A stretch of 64,000 nt of DNA from 40-80 sp964503665. Its GTDB lineage: Bacteria > Bacteroidota > Bacteroidia > Flavobacteriales_D > Crocinitomicaceae. A program made the translations under genes and the position numbers. Positions 27,172 to 34,662 of the stretch are shown here, one piece after another (within the stretch, counting starts at the first letter, position 1; each line of letters opens with the position of its first letter). Location of the stretch: positions 62,001-126,000 of the forward strand of contig CAZDAR010000002.1 in the NCBI GenBank assembly GCA_964503665.1. Reading direction: 5' to 3'. The notes below the pieces were generated by a model, which made no database searches, was not told the origin of the DNA, and saw nothing but the letters and a program-made list of their open reading frames with translations.

Positions 27172-27427
27172 TAAATAGAGCATTGGCCGTGAGAATTGCT
27201 TTATCTTGTACTGGAAAAGTTGAAATATAGGCTTGAAATTCATTTTTGGCGCAAGAATTCTCCAATGTGTTCATCAATAATTCCCATGACTCCGTGCTAT
27301 TATCTTCATATTTGTCACAAATTTTCTAAACAATTAAGTTGTTGAACTGGTTGGTTTCATTGCTCTCAAAATAATTCTTTAGAAGATTCTCTTCGTCAGA
27401 ATTGAAATACATATTTTTATCTCCCAT
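27131..27427 (-). pseudogene. third gene of sigma operon, in-frame TAG
   Basis: From ATG 27427, two bases after the anti-sigma-like gene, the frame reads MGDKNMYFNSDEENLLKNYF and meets TAG at 27326-27328. It then continues in the same frame (KICDKYEDNSTESWELLMNT ... LFIILDDMLRLSQLP) to TAA at 27131. Full length would be 98 residues, mostly helical and acidic. One nonsense mutation is the simplest reading. No family recognised, but tight spacing makes it the third member of a sigma - anti-sigma-like operon. Confidence 0.6.
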
Positions 27428-27429
27428 TG

Positions 27430-28152
27430 TTATTCAAGTTCTGATAAGAGTTCCTTTGCCTGCTCTGAATATTGGGTTTCACTATCAATTAACTTTTCCA
27501 AAAAAACTTTTGCTTGGTCAATATCATCAGTCAAAATTGAAATCAAAGCCAATCTAAATTGAACCTCTTCAAAATAAGTACTCACCGCATCCACTTCTTT
27601 AAAATAACCAAGTGCTTGCTCATAATCCTTTTCCTTATAAGAAACAATACCAAGAAAGTAACTTGCCGTATCTGAGTCAATTTTTAAGAGCAATCCCTCC
27701 GCTTTTTCCCATTGCTCTTGCTTAAATGCATTCATGGCATCATCATACCTACCCTTACCACTCATCTTCACAGGCAAGCCTTCCTCGTGAGGCCAATACT
27801 CCGCAGCCAAAGATGCGTTTTCGTGGATTGGAGAATTGAATTGATTTAGATAAACTGTACTGATAATTATGATTGCTACAGCAGCAGCTCCCGAAATCAC
27901 CCACCACTTTAAGTATCTTATTTTTCCAACTGATTTTGCGTCCAATTGTTCATCTACCTCGGCAAATTTTGACTTCATCTGGTCTCGGTAGTATTGCTTT
28001 ATTCCTCCTTCGATTTGCTGATAATTCTCAAATTGTTCCTTGAACTCGTTATCATAAGCCAATCTTGCCTCAAACTCAATGATTTCTCTTTCAGTCAACA
28101 AACCACTCAGGTAAGCCTCAAATAAGTCGATATGTTCCTCCGAAATACCCAT
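27430..28152 (-). CDS. membrane anti-sigma-like protein with TPR domain
   Basis: 240 residues: an N-terminal helical segment (FEAYLSGLLTEREIIEFEAR, 11-30) that resembles the sigma-binding part of Bacteroidota anti-sigma factors, a single membrane helix at about 82-102 (YLKWWVISGAAAVAIIIIST), and a TPR-like C-terminal half (135-240, SYKEKDYEQALGYFKEVD). Predicted topology is N-terminus in, TPR domain in the periplasm. Its start overlaps the sigma factor stop by one base. Anti-sigma activity is inferred from arrangement and N-terminal resemblance; there is no zinc-binding HxxxCxxC. Confidence 0.75.
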   Translation of the reverse strand: MGISEEHIDLFEAYLSGLLTEREIIEFEARLAYDNEFKEQFENYQQIEGGIKQYYRDQMKSKFAEVDEQLDAKSVGKIRYLKWWVISGAAAVAIIIISTVYLNQFNSPIHENASLAAEYWPHEEGLPVKMSGKGRYDDAMNAFKQEQWEKAEGLLLKIDSDTASYFLGIVSYKEKDYEQALGYFKEVDAVSTYFEEVQFRLALISILTDDIDQAKVFLEKLIDSETQYSEQAKELLSELE

Positions 28153-28721
28153 TACAAAATCAATATCAATTTTAACTTATTTAATTCTGCCACCAACCTC
28201 TTCAAGCAAAGCGACTTCTTGGATTTTGCTGTATCTGCGTTCTTATAATTCATTTCACGAGCAATACTCTCCATATCATATTCCTTGAAGTAATGCAATT
28301 TCAATACTTCCTTACAATCATCTGGCAATTTTTCTATTGCCTGGCTTATTTGCTCTTGCGTAAATGATATGTTTTCTTCATCCATAAAGTCCTCGTATTC
28401 TTTGACCTTTATCAAATGAAGATTGTCGTTGTAAGTGATTCTCTGCTCTTTTCTTAGAATATTAATGACTTTATTTCGCCCGATTTGAAATAGATATGTC
28501 TTGACACTGCAAGTTAATTCAGTCAATTTTCCAGTTACAATATTCTCATTGAAATCTAAAATTGTTTCCTGAAAAGCATCTTTTGCTTGTTCCTTCTGAG
28601 CACCAAAATTTTTATAGGCAAACACAATGAATTCATCTCGAAAGTCTGCATACAAACTCATCAAGACTTTTTCATGTCCTTGCCGAATTTTTTCTATTAT
28701 ATGGTTGTCGTTAACCTTCAA
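28152..28721 (-). CDS. ECF-type RNA polymerase sigma factor
   Basis: 189 residues with region 2 (QAKDAFQETILDFNENIV, SVKTYLFQIGRNKVINILRK) and region 4 (LPDDCKEVLKLHYFKEYDME, then a DNA-reading helix MNYKNADTAKSKKSLCLKRL). It lacks regions 1 and 3, as ECF factors do. The start appears to be a TTG at 28721 overlapping the upstream XRE stop (TTGA); the next in-frame ATG is 20 codons in and would cut region 2. Followed directly by the anti-sigma-like gene, so the pair is probably an envelope-responsive switch carried by the transposon. Confidence 0.9.
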   Translation of the reverse strand: MKVNDNHIIEKIRQGHEKVLMSLYADFRDEFIVFAYKNFGAQKEQAKDAFQETILDFNENIVTGKLTELTCSVKTYLFQIGRNKVINILRKEQRITYNDNLHLIKVKEYEDFMDEENISFTQEQISQAIEKLPDDCKEVLKLHYFKEYDMESIAREMNYKNADTAKSKKSLCLKRLVAELNKLKLILIL

Positions 28722-28954
28722 TCGTTATTTTTTCTTTTGTCCTTTTCCTTTAATTGTTCAATTTGGTCTTTCTCAATCAATAAATCCGTCACCTTGCAAT
28801 CCAACAGTTCTGCAATTCGGTATAAGTCATGAATAGACGGTTGGACTTTGTTTCTGCACCAAAGGCTAATTGTATTAGCGCTTTTATCTAACATCCTGCA
28901 AAGATATGCTTGGGTTCTTCCTTGCTGTCTCAATATTCTCTGTATTCGATTCAT
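28718..28954 (-). CDS. XRE-family regulator coupled to sigma factor
   Basis: 78 residues from ATG 28954 (MNRIQRILRQQGRTQ), preferred over an in-frame start 19 codons earlier because the helix-turn-helix domain begins here. XRE features are YLCRMLDKSANTISLWCRNK and PSIHDLYRIAELLDCKVTDL. It ends in a charged tail. The stop overlaps the sigma factor start by four bases. It mirrors the XRE-CHAT coupling at the other end of the cargo. Confidence 0.85.
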   Translation of the reverse strand: MNRIQRILRQQGRTQAYLCRMLDKSANTISLWCRNKVQPSIHDLYRIAELLDCKVTDLLIEKDQIEQLKEKDKRKNND

Positions 28955-29180
28955 GAAAATTGTTGATTGGGTATAAAAATAATCATTAGTTGTAGAAATC
29001 TCACAATCCAAATTGTAAAAAGTTACTTTTTCTGTGATTTTTGAGATTTCATTTGTTTTATATAATAGGAGCCGATATTTAAAACTTTTGTAGAGGATGT
29101 TGATATAAAATATAGAATGATAATTAAAAACGGAAATATGATGATTGAACAGAGACCTCCACCCGCAGGCGGTGGAATCT

Positions 29181-29989
29181 ATGAGTACATTTAGAATTTA
29201 CAACAGAGAGGACTTTGAGGTCTTCACCAGAACTCAGGAAGATTGCCTTGAGTTACTAAAGATGATGCGTTGGGGTAATAAACCATTTTGCCCCAAATGT
29301 GGTTCAGGAGATTACCGATACAAGAAGTCGAGAGACATATATGTATGTCTGGGCTCCGACAGAGCGATATGCAACAACAAGAGCCATTACGAATACAAAG
29401 TTACAACAGGAACAATTTTCGAGAATTCGAATATTCCATTGCCAATGTGGTTCACGATAATTTTAGACTTCTGTGGCAGAAGAAATGCGCACCAAATAAT
29501 GAGAGATAGAGAATTGAATTACCGAACGATATGGTTGGCTATGAAAAAACTTTCTGATGCATTAGCTCCATTAAATAACGAGAAATTGGTTGGAACGATT
29601 CAAATCTAAACGAAAAAGGAAAACCAAAATCAAGGCATATTAAAAACTTCATTACTAAGGATGGAATTCATACCAATGCAGGAGAAAACATTAATGGTTT
29701 GCTCAAAGAATTTATGCGGCAATACCGAGGCGTTTCTTGGAAATACCTTGAATTATTTGTGAATGAGTTTGTTTTTCACCGTCAAACTTGCAATATGACT
29801 CAAATGGAAAAAGTAAAATTACTATTGAGCATGATGGAGAAAAATGTAACTCTGGAAAAATTGATGGAGAGACAAAGCGAGTTCAGTAGAGATATTACTT
29901 CTGAGCGAAAAAAGAAAAGTTCTTCCCATAGCAGAAAGAAGAAACACAACCCAGTAGAATTTTTCGATTTGTTTGGACGAGCAGCGTAA
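29181..29989 (+). pseudogene. second IS1595-type transposase, catalytic core deleted
   Basis: The 5' part, from ATG 29181, keeps the zinc ribbon (CPKCGSGD ... C) and TTGTIFENSNIPLPMW through ELNYRTIWLAMKKL, then ends near 29609. Another frame from about 29620 gives the 3' part: KNFITKDGIHTNAGENINGL, corresponding to the HTN-x-EN-W region, and WKYLELFVNEFVFHR. Roughly 150 residues between, including the first two catalytic aspartates, are missing and the two parts are out of frame. It differs clearly from the intact left-end transposase, so it is a remnant of a different IS1595-group element. Confidence 0.85.
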
Positions 29990-30010
29990 CACATATTAGA
30001 TTATGCGATA

Positions 30011-30039
30011 AAGCACTCAGTAGTTTTGAGTGCTTTTTT
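30011..30039 (+). terminator. intrinsic terminator after transposase remnant
   Basis: AAGCACTCA (30011-30019) and TGAGTGCTT (30027-30035) with a seven-base loop and a T-run. It stops rightward transcripts before they leave the element. Confidence 0.9.
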
Positions 30040-30045
30040 GTTTCA

Positions 30046-30073
30046 CAAAAAACGGGAGGCAATAACCTCCCGT
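30046..30073 (-). terminator. inward-reading terminator inside right end
   Basis: ACGGGAGG (30052-30059) and CCTCCCGT (30066-30073). On the minus strand the stem is followed by a T-run (complement of A46-A51). It would stop transcription coming from nrdA and so replaces the terminator split by the insertion. Confidence 0.8.
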
Positions 30074-30078
30074 AATTC

Positions 30079-30115
30079 TTAAAAAGGGTCTTGGTGAAAA
30101 TACTACATAATTCCC
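30079..30115 (-). repeat. right terminal inverted repeat (37 bp)
   Basis: Exact reverse complement of 15241-15277. Directly followed by the second CAACAACC target copy. Confidence 0.95.
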
Positions 30116-30133
30116 CAACAACCTCTCTTTTTT
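30116..30133. other. right target duplication and right half of split terminator
   Basis: CAACAACC (30116-30123) followed by TCTCTTTTTT. CCTCTCTTTTTT at 30122-30133 is the exact complement of AAAAAAGAGAGG at 15221-15232 on the other side of the element. Confidence 0.9.
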
Positions 30134-30156
30134 CGTTTTATATTTTGAATGATTTT

Positions 30157-31845
30157 TTATGCTTCACAACTGGAGCAACTAACGACATTTACCGCCATTT
30201 CTTTCGAAACACTTTGACTGCGTTGGTAGTACAATGTTTTTACGCCTAATTTCCACGCTTCAATAATCAAGCGATTCACTTCTTTAATGGGTACTCCAGA
30301 AGGAATGTTGATGTTTAAACTTTGTGCTTGATCCACATATTTCTGACGAATAGATGCTTGTTGGATAATCTCTAATTGACTGATTTCTTTAAACGTTTTG
30401 AAAACGGCTTTTTCCTCATCTGTCAATCCTTCCAAATGCTGCACACTTCCTTGGTTCAACATGATGCTTCTCCAAGTGTCTTCGTTATCAATACCTTTTT
30501 GCTCTAATAAATTTTTCAAATATTTATTCTTACGAATAAAGTTACCTTTTGCTAATCCTGCTTTGAAATAGTTAGAAGAGAAAGGCTCAATTCCTGGAGA
30601 TGTTTGACCCAAGATAGCGGATGAAGAAGTGGTAGGAGCAATCGCCATTGTTGTGGTGTTTCTTCTTCCGTATCCTTTCAATATTTCTGGTTCGCCATAA
30701 ATCATCGCTAATTCTTGGGTTGCTTTATCCGCTTTCTCGCTAATATGTTGGAAAATCTCTGTTGTTTTTTGTTTTGCTTCCAGTCCTTCAAACGGAATCA
30801 TGTGTCGTTGAAGATAGGAGTGCCATCCTAGAACACCTAATCCTAATGCACGGTGACGTTTTGCAAATCGATTGGCAGAAGCTAAATAATAATTTCCTTC
30901 TGTTTTCTCAATGAATTCTTGTAAAACAGCATCTAAAAAGAAGATGGCTAATTTTACCGCTTCTGTATCTTTCCACTCGTCGTATAACTCGATATTCATA
31001 GACGATAAACAGCAGATAAACGATTCATCTATCGAAGATGGAAGCATAATCTCAGAACACAAATTACTAGCGTTGATGACCAAGTTTTTGTCTTTATAAA
31101 CTTGTGGCTTATTTCTGTTGACGTTATCAGAAAAGAAAATATACGGTAATCCTTTTTGCTGACGGCTTTCTAATACTTTCGCCCATAAAGCGCGTTTCTC
31201 TCTGTCACCATCAATCATTTCTTGCATCCAATAATCGGGAACGCAAACTGCCGTAAATAAGTTTTGAATTGGATTTCCTATATCTTTTATTTGTAAAAAC
31301 TCTTCGCAATCTGGATGGTCAATATCTAAGTAAGCAGCAAAAGCACCACGTCGAACACCACCTTGAGAAATAGTATCCATGGCGGTGTCGAAAAGTTTCA
31401 TAAAACTTACTGCACCACTACTTTTTCCATTATCGGTTACCGCTCTTCCTCGTGCTCTCAGCTCACCAAAATAACCAGAAGTTCCACCTCCGATTTTGGT
31501 TTGCATAATTACTTCACCTAATTTATGCGTAATCGATTCGATACTATCTGGAACATGAACGTTGAAACACGAAATCGGCAATCCTCTTTCTGTTCCCATG
31601 TTTGCCCAAATCGGCGAACTTAAACTCATCCAACCGCGTTCTACCATTTCGATAAACGCTTCTTTTAATTCAGGCTTGTACAAACGTCTTGCTGCAGCGC
31701 CTGCTACTCGATCGATTGCACCTTCCACAGATTCTCCTTTTAAAAGATATCCTCTGTTTAATATTTGCTCACTTTCTTCATTCTTCCACCACAATCTTTC
31801 CATTGTTTCACCGGTGTTCATATTGTTATTTAGGTTATTATCCAT
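30157..31845 (-). CDS. nrdA: ribonucleoside-diphosphate reductase, alpha subunit (class I)
   Basis: A 562-residue catalytic subunit reducing ribonucleotides for DNA synthesis. The redox and radical residues are visible: GLPISCFNV, NASNLCSEIMLP (the N-C-E active-site triad), FICCLSSMNIELY, the stacked tyrosines in VKTLYYQRSQS and the C-terminal CSSC shuttle. Residues GYFGELRARGR and GGVRRGAFAAYLD belong to the nucleotide and loop regions. It lacks the N-terminal ATP-cone of about 90 residues found in the E. coli enzyme, as usual in this phylum. It follows nrdB by 26 bases; its terminator was split by the transposon. Confidence 0.97.
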   Translation of the reverse strand: MDNNLNNNMNTGETMERLWWKNEESEQILNRGYLLKGESVEGAIDRVAGAAARRLYKPELKEAFIEMVERGWMSLSSPIWANMGTERGLPISCFNVHVPDSIESITHKLGEVIMQTKIGGGTSGYFGELRARGRAVTDNGKSSGAVSFMKLFDTAMDTISQGGVRRGAFAAYLDIDHPDCEEFLQIKDIGNPIQNLFTAVCVPDYWMQEMIDGDREKRALWAKVLESRQQKGLPYIFFSDNVNRNKPQVYKDKNLVINASNLCSEIMLPSSIDESFICCLSSMNIELYDEWKDTEAVKLAIFFLDAVLQEFIEKTEGNYYLASANRFAKRHRALGLGVLGWHSYLQRHMIPFEGLEAKQKTTEIFQHISEKADKATQELAMIYGEPEILKGYGRRNTTTMAIAPTTSSSAILGQTSPGIEPFSSNYFKAGLAKGNFIRKNKYLKNLLEQKGIDNEDTWRSIMLNQGSVQHLEGLTDEEKAVFKTFKEISQLEIIQQASIRQKYVDQAQSLNINIPSGVPIKEVNRLIIEAWKLGVKTLYYQRSQSVSKEMAVNVVSCSSCEA

Positions 31846-31871
31846 TTCGTATTAATAGAGTTTTAGGTTCG

Positions 31872-32825
31872 TTAAAATAAGTCGTCTGCTGTAATGCTCT
31901 TGTCGTGTTTTGTATAAGCTGTTGGTCTTTTAGCAAAGAAATCATCTAGTTCATTTGCGAAGATATCTTCATCGAACCACATCATCTTTTTGTATTGTTC
32001 ATCCGTAATTTCGAACAATTTATCCATACCTATTTTACCAAGAGACTCATCCACTCGGTACTTCATGAAGTTTAACATATCTTCTTTGGTAAAGAAAGAC
32101 AATTCTCCTTTTTCATAAATCCAATCAAGCAATTCAGATTCGTATTTGATGTATTCAAAAATTTGATTCCGCATATCCAATTTCATTTCTGGCGTAACAA
32201 ATCCTTCTTCTTCTAATTTATTCAATAAATAGATTCCAGCATTCGCATGTGTTTGTTCATCGATTGATGTCCATGCAATGATATTGGATGTGTTTTTCAA
32301 GAATCCTTTGAAGCGCGTAAACGATAAAATGTTGGCGAATTGGGAGAATAGCGATGCGTTTTCAATAACAATCGTGAAGAATAATAGCTTAGAAACTATA
32401 TCATTATTTGTAAATAGACTATTTTCAATTAAATCCAATTTTTTCTTGAAAACAGGGATTTCTAATAATTTTTCAAATTCATCATTATATCCCAAAACTT
32501 CTAATAAACGAGAATAAGCTTCAGAATGACGGAATTCACATTCTGCAAAAGTAGCTCCTAAACCATTTATTTCAGGTTTTGGGAAGTATTTATACAAATC
32601 TCCCCAGAAAGTTTTTACACCTACCTCTACTTGCGCAATACTTAGTAGTGAACGTTTTACCACTTCTTGTTCAACAGGTGTTAAACTACTCTTGAAATCT
32701 TGAATGTCTGCCGTGAAATCAATTTCATTGTGCACCCAAAATGATTTGTTTATTGCTTCTATAAACTGTAACACTTCCGGATACTCGAAAGGCTTATAAT
32801 TTCTTCTTTTATTAAAAATACTCAT
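31872..32825 (-). CDS. nrdB: ribonucleoside-diphosphate reductase, beta subunit (class I)
   Basis: A 317-residue radical-generating subunit. Metal ligands are recognisable as ECEFRHSEAYSRLL (ExxH, with tyrosine four residues after the histidine), VIENASLF and SIDEQTHANAG (ExxH). By spacing the first ligand is a glutamate (QVEVGVKTFWG) rather than the aspartate of E. coli. No ATP-cone is fused, so neither subunit carries one. Which metals it uses cannot be told from sequence. First gene of the nrdBA unit, with a 572-base upstream region shared with paaA. Confidence 0.95.
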   Translation of the reverse strand: MSIFNKRRNYKPFEYPEVLQFIEAINKSFWVHNEIDFTADIQDFKSSLTPVEQEVVKRSLLSIAQVEVGVKTFWGDLYKYFPKPEINGLGATFAECEFRHSEAYSRLLEVLGYNDEFEKLLEIPVFKKKLDLIENSLFTNNDIVSKLLFFTIVIENASLFSQFANILSFTRFKGFLKNTSNIIAWTSIDEQTHANAGIYLLNKLEEEGFVTPEMKLDMRNQIFEYIKYESELLDWIYEKGELSFFTKEDMLNFMKYRVDESLGKIGMDKLFEITDEQYKKMMWFDEDIFANELDDFFAKRPTAYTKHDKSITADDLF

Positions 32826-33012
32826 CCTTATAATTATTAAATAGTTATTTCTCGTTCATCATAAAACAGAAAATAGAGTAGAAAATAAGGTCATTGAACA
32901 TCAGGTAATTTTATTTCTGATATTGAATCGTGTATTATTTCTTTTTTAGCTATTTAGCTGTTTAGGTTTTGGTGTAATTGAAACTTCCATTTTAAAGCTG
33001 TAATCACATCGA

Positions 33013-33020
33013 CAAATATA
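33013..33020 (-). promoter_or_regulatory. candidate -7 box for nrdBA
   Basis: TATATTTG on the minus strand fits TAnnTTTG. It is about 190 bases upstream of the nrdB start; no good -33 TTTG at the usual distance. Confidence 0.3.
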
Positions 33021-33378
33021 CATTTTGTTTTCACATATTTTTTAAAGTTAACAAATTTAAACACATAAATATCTGATAATAAGTATTATAATATTTATCA
33101 ACAATTAAAAAGTTGACAATTATTGATAAATATAAAATTTTGGTATTGCAGAATCCAATCCTATAAAAAGAGTAATTTCCTCATCCAATTTTAATCTTGA
33201 AATTCCTACTGTTTAGGAACTATAATGAACAATTTAATTCAAGTTTTTATAACTAAACTTCATCGATTAATAGAAAGCTAAGAGTACTATTTTGTTGATT
33301 TTTAGATTTTTTTGTCGTAAACCCAGACAATCTATTAGCTTTATGATTGTGAGCATATGAAAAGCTATCATTTTTCTG

Positions 33379-33386
33379 TATATTTG
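33379..33386 (+). promoter_or_regulatory. -7 box for paa operon
   Basis: TATATTTG fits TAnnTTTG. Its closeness to the ATG at 33398 (11 bases) favours the next in-frame ATG at 33410 as the paaA start. Confidence 0.45.
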
Positions 33387-33409
33387 TTTTTTCTAAAATG
33401 AAATTAACT

Positions 33410-34357
33410 ATGGAAAAATCACTCGAACAAAAGCTAGAGGAATTTCAACAAAAAATTGATGCCGAAATAAAGATAGAACCGACGGATTGGATGCCGGATA
33501 ATTATCGTAAGACATTGATTCGTCAAATTTCACAACACGCACACTCAGAAGTGGTTGGAATGTTGCCAGAAGGTAATTGGATAACAAGAGCTCCAAATTT
33601 ACGTCGTAAAGCTATATTACTAGCGAAAGTTCAAGACGAAGCTGGTCATGGTCTTTATTTGTATTCTGCTACAGAAACATTAGGTGCTGATAGAGAAGAT
33701 ACAATTGATGACTTACACTCTGGAAAGGCAAAATATTCATCTATCTTCAACTATCCGACTTTAACTTGGGCAGATATGGGAGCAATTGGATGGTTGGTTG
33801 ATGGTGCAGCAATTATAAATCAAGTTCCACTATGTCGTTGTTCTTATGGACCGTATGCTCGTGCTATGGTGAGGGTGTGTAAAGAAGAATCTTTCCACCA
33901 ACGTCAAGGATTTGAAATAATGGCGCATTTAGCACAAGGCACTCTGGAACAAAGAGCGATGGCACAAGACGCTTTAAACAGATGGTGGTGGCCATCATTA
34001 ATGATGTTCGGGCCTTCAGACCATAATTCACCGAACTCAGCTCAATCAATGAAATGGAAAATCAAACGTAATTCTAACGATGATTTACGTCAGCAATTTG
34101 TAGACAATACAGCGCCACAAGCAGAAGCGATTGGACTCGTTATTCCAGACAAAGATTTGAAATGGAACGAAGCAACACAACATTATGATTTCGGTGAAAT
34201 AGACTGGAATGAATTTAATAATGTTGTTGCAGGAAATGGTCCTTGTAATAAAGAACGTTTAACTGCAAGACGCAAAGCAAAAGAAGAAGGAATGTGGGTT
34301 CGCGAAGCGGCATTAGCATTTGCTGAAAAGAAAAAAATGGAAAAAGAAATAGCTTAA
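33410..34357 (+). CDS. paaA: 1,2-phenylacetyl-CoA epoxidase, catalytic subunit A
   Basis: About 315 residues, the di-iron oxygenase subunit that epoxidises the ring of phenylacetyl-CoA. Ligand motifs are AKVQDEAGHGLYLYSA and VCKEESFHQRQGFEIM (ExxH type). Other family blocks are RAPNLRRKAILLAK and RWWWPSLMMFGPSD. The start at 33410 is chosen from the promoter position. First of four tightly packed paa genes. Confidence 0.96.
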   Translation: MEKSLEQKLEEFQQKIDAEIKIEPTDWMPDNYRKTLIRQISQHAHSEVVGMLPEGNWITRAPNLRRKAILLAKVQDEAGHGLYLYSATETLGADREDTIDDLHSGKAKYSSIFNYPTLTWADMGAIGWLVDGAAIINQVPLCRCSYGPYARAMVRVCKEESFHQRQGFEIMAHLAQGTLEQRAMAQDALNRWWWPSLMMFGPSDHNSPNSAQSMKWKIKRNSNDDLRQQFVDNTAPQAEAIGLVIPDKDLKWNEATQHYDFGEIDWNEFNNVVAGNGPCNKERLTARRKAKEEGMWVREAALAFAEKKKMEKEIA

Positions 34358-34368
34358 AACAAGAAATT

Positions 34369-34656
34369 ATGAGTAATACTAATTGGCCTTTATTTGAGAT
34401 TTTCATCAGAAGTAAAAATGGTTTAAATCACAAGCATGTAGGTAGTTTACGTGCAGCAGACTCACACATGGCAGTTCAAAATGCCCGTGATGTTTATACA
34501 AGAAGAGGAGAGGGAACGAGTATTTGGGCGGTAGAATCAAATTTAATTGCGGCTTCCGATCCAGATGAAGCCGATGAATTATACGAGCCAGCTTTAACAA
34601 AACCGTACAGACATCCTACTTTTTACACCGTTCCGGACGGAATTAAACACATGTAA
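34369..34656 (+). CDS. paaB: 1,2-phenylacetyl-CoA epoxidase, subunit B
   Basis: A 95-residue structural subunit of the PaaABC(E) oxygenase. Family motifs are WPLFEIFIRSKNGLNHKHVG, SLRAADSHMAVQNARDVYTR and the EGTSIWAVES block. It lies 11 bases after paaA and 6 before paaC. Confidence 0.95.
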   Translation: MSNTNWPLFEIFIRSKNGLNHKHVGSLRAADSHMAVQNARDVYTRRGEGTSIWAVESNLIAASDPDEADELYEPALTKPYRHPTFYTVPDGIKHM

Positions 34657-34662
34657 TATTGA

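Larger units (their letters stand above)
15241..30115. mobile_element. 14.9-kb IS1595-type transposon with cargo
   Basis: The two ends carry a perfect 37-bp inverted repeat (15241-15277 and 30079-30115) beginning GGGAATTATGTAGTATTTTC. Both ends are immediately flanked by CAACAACC in direct orientation. Eight-base target duplications are typical of the IS1595 family, and the only intact transposase inside (15943-17109) belongs to that family. No internal copy of the repeat was seen, so this is one unit with passenger genes rather than two separate insertion sequences. Cargo includes XRE-CHAT and XRE-sigma-anti-sigma operons, lipoproteins and small proteins. It sits between nrdA and mnmH. Confidence 0.93.
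32826..33397. other. divergent nrdB/paaA intergenic region (572 bases)
   Basis: Very AT-rich with no credible gene. It holds -7 boxes facing both ways (33013-33020 minus, 33379-33386 plus) and an 11-bp inverted repeat, ATATTTATCAA (33091-33101) and TTGATAAATAT (33123-33133), with other GATAA/TTATC motifs around it. This looks like a control region for one or both operons. Confidence 0.6.

Noticed and set aside
29288..29509. Second open frame within the transposase remnant
   Set aside because: Overlaps the zinc-ribbon coding frame and has no recognisable motif.
15241..30115. Composite transposon made of two complete flanking insertion sequences
   Set aside because: No inner copies of the 37-bp repeat were found near 17,110-17,262 or before 29,145, the two transposases are not close copies, and the right one is a remnant. 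A single unit with passengers fits better.
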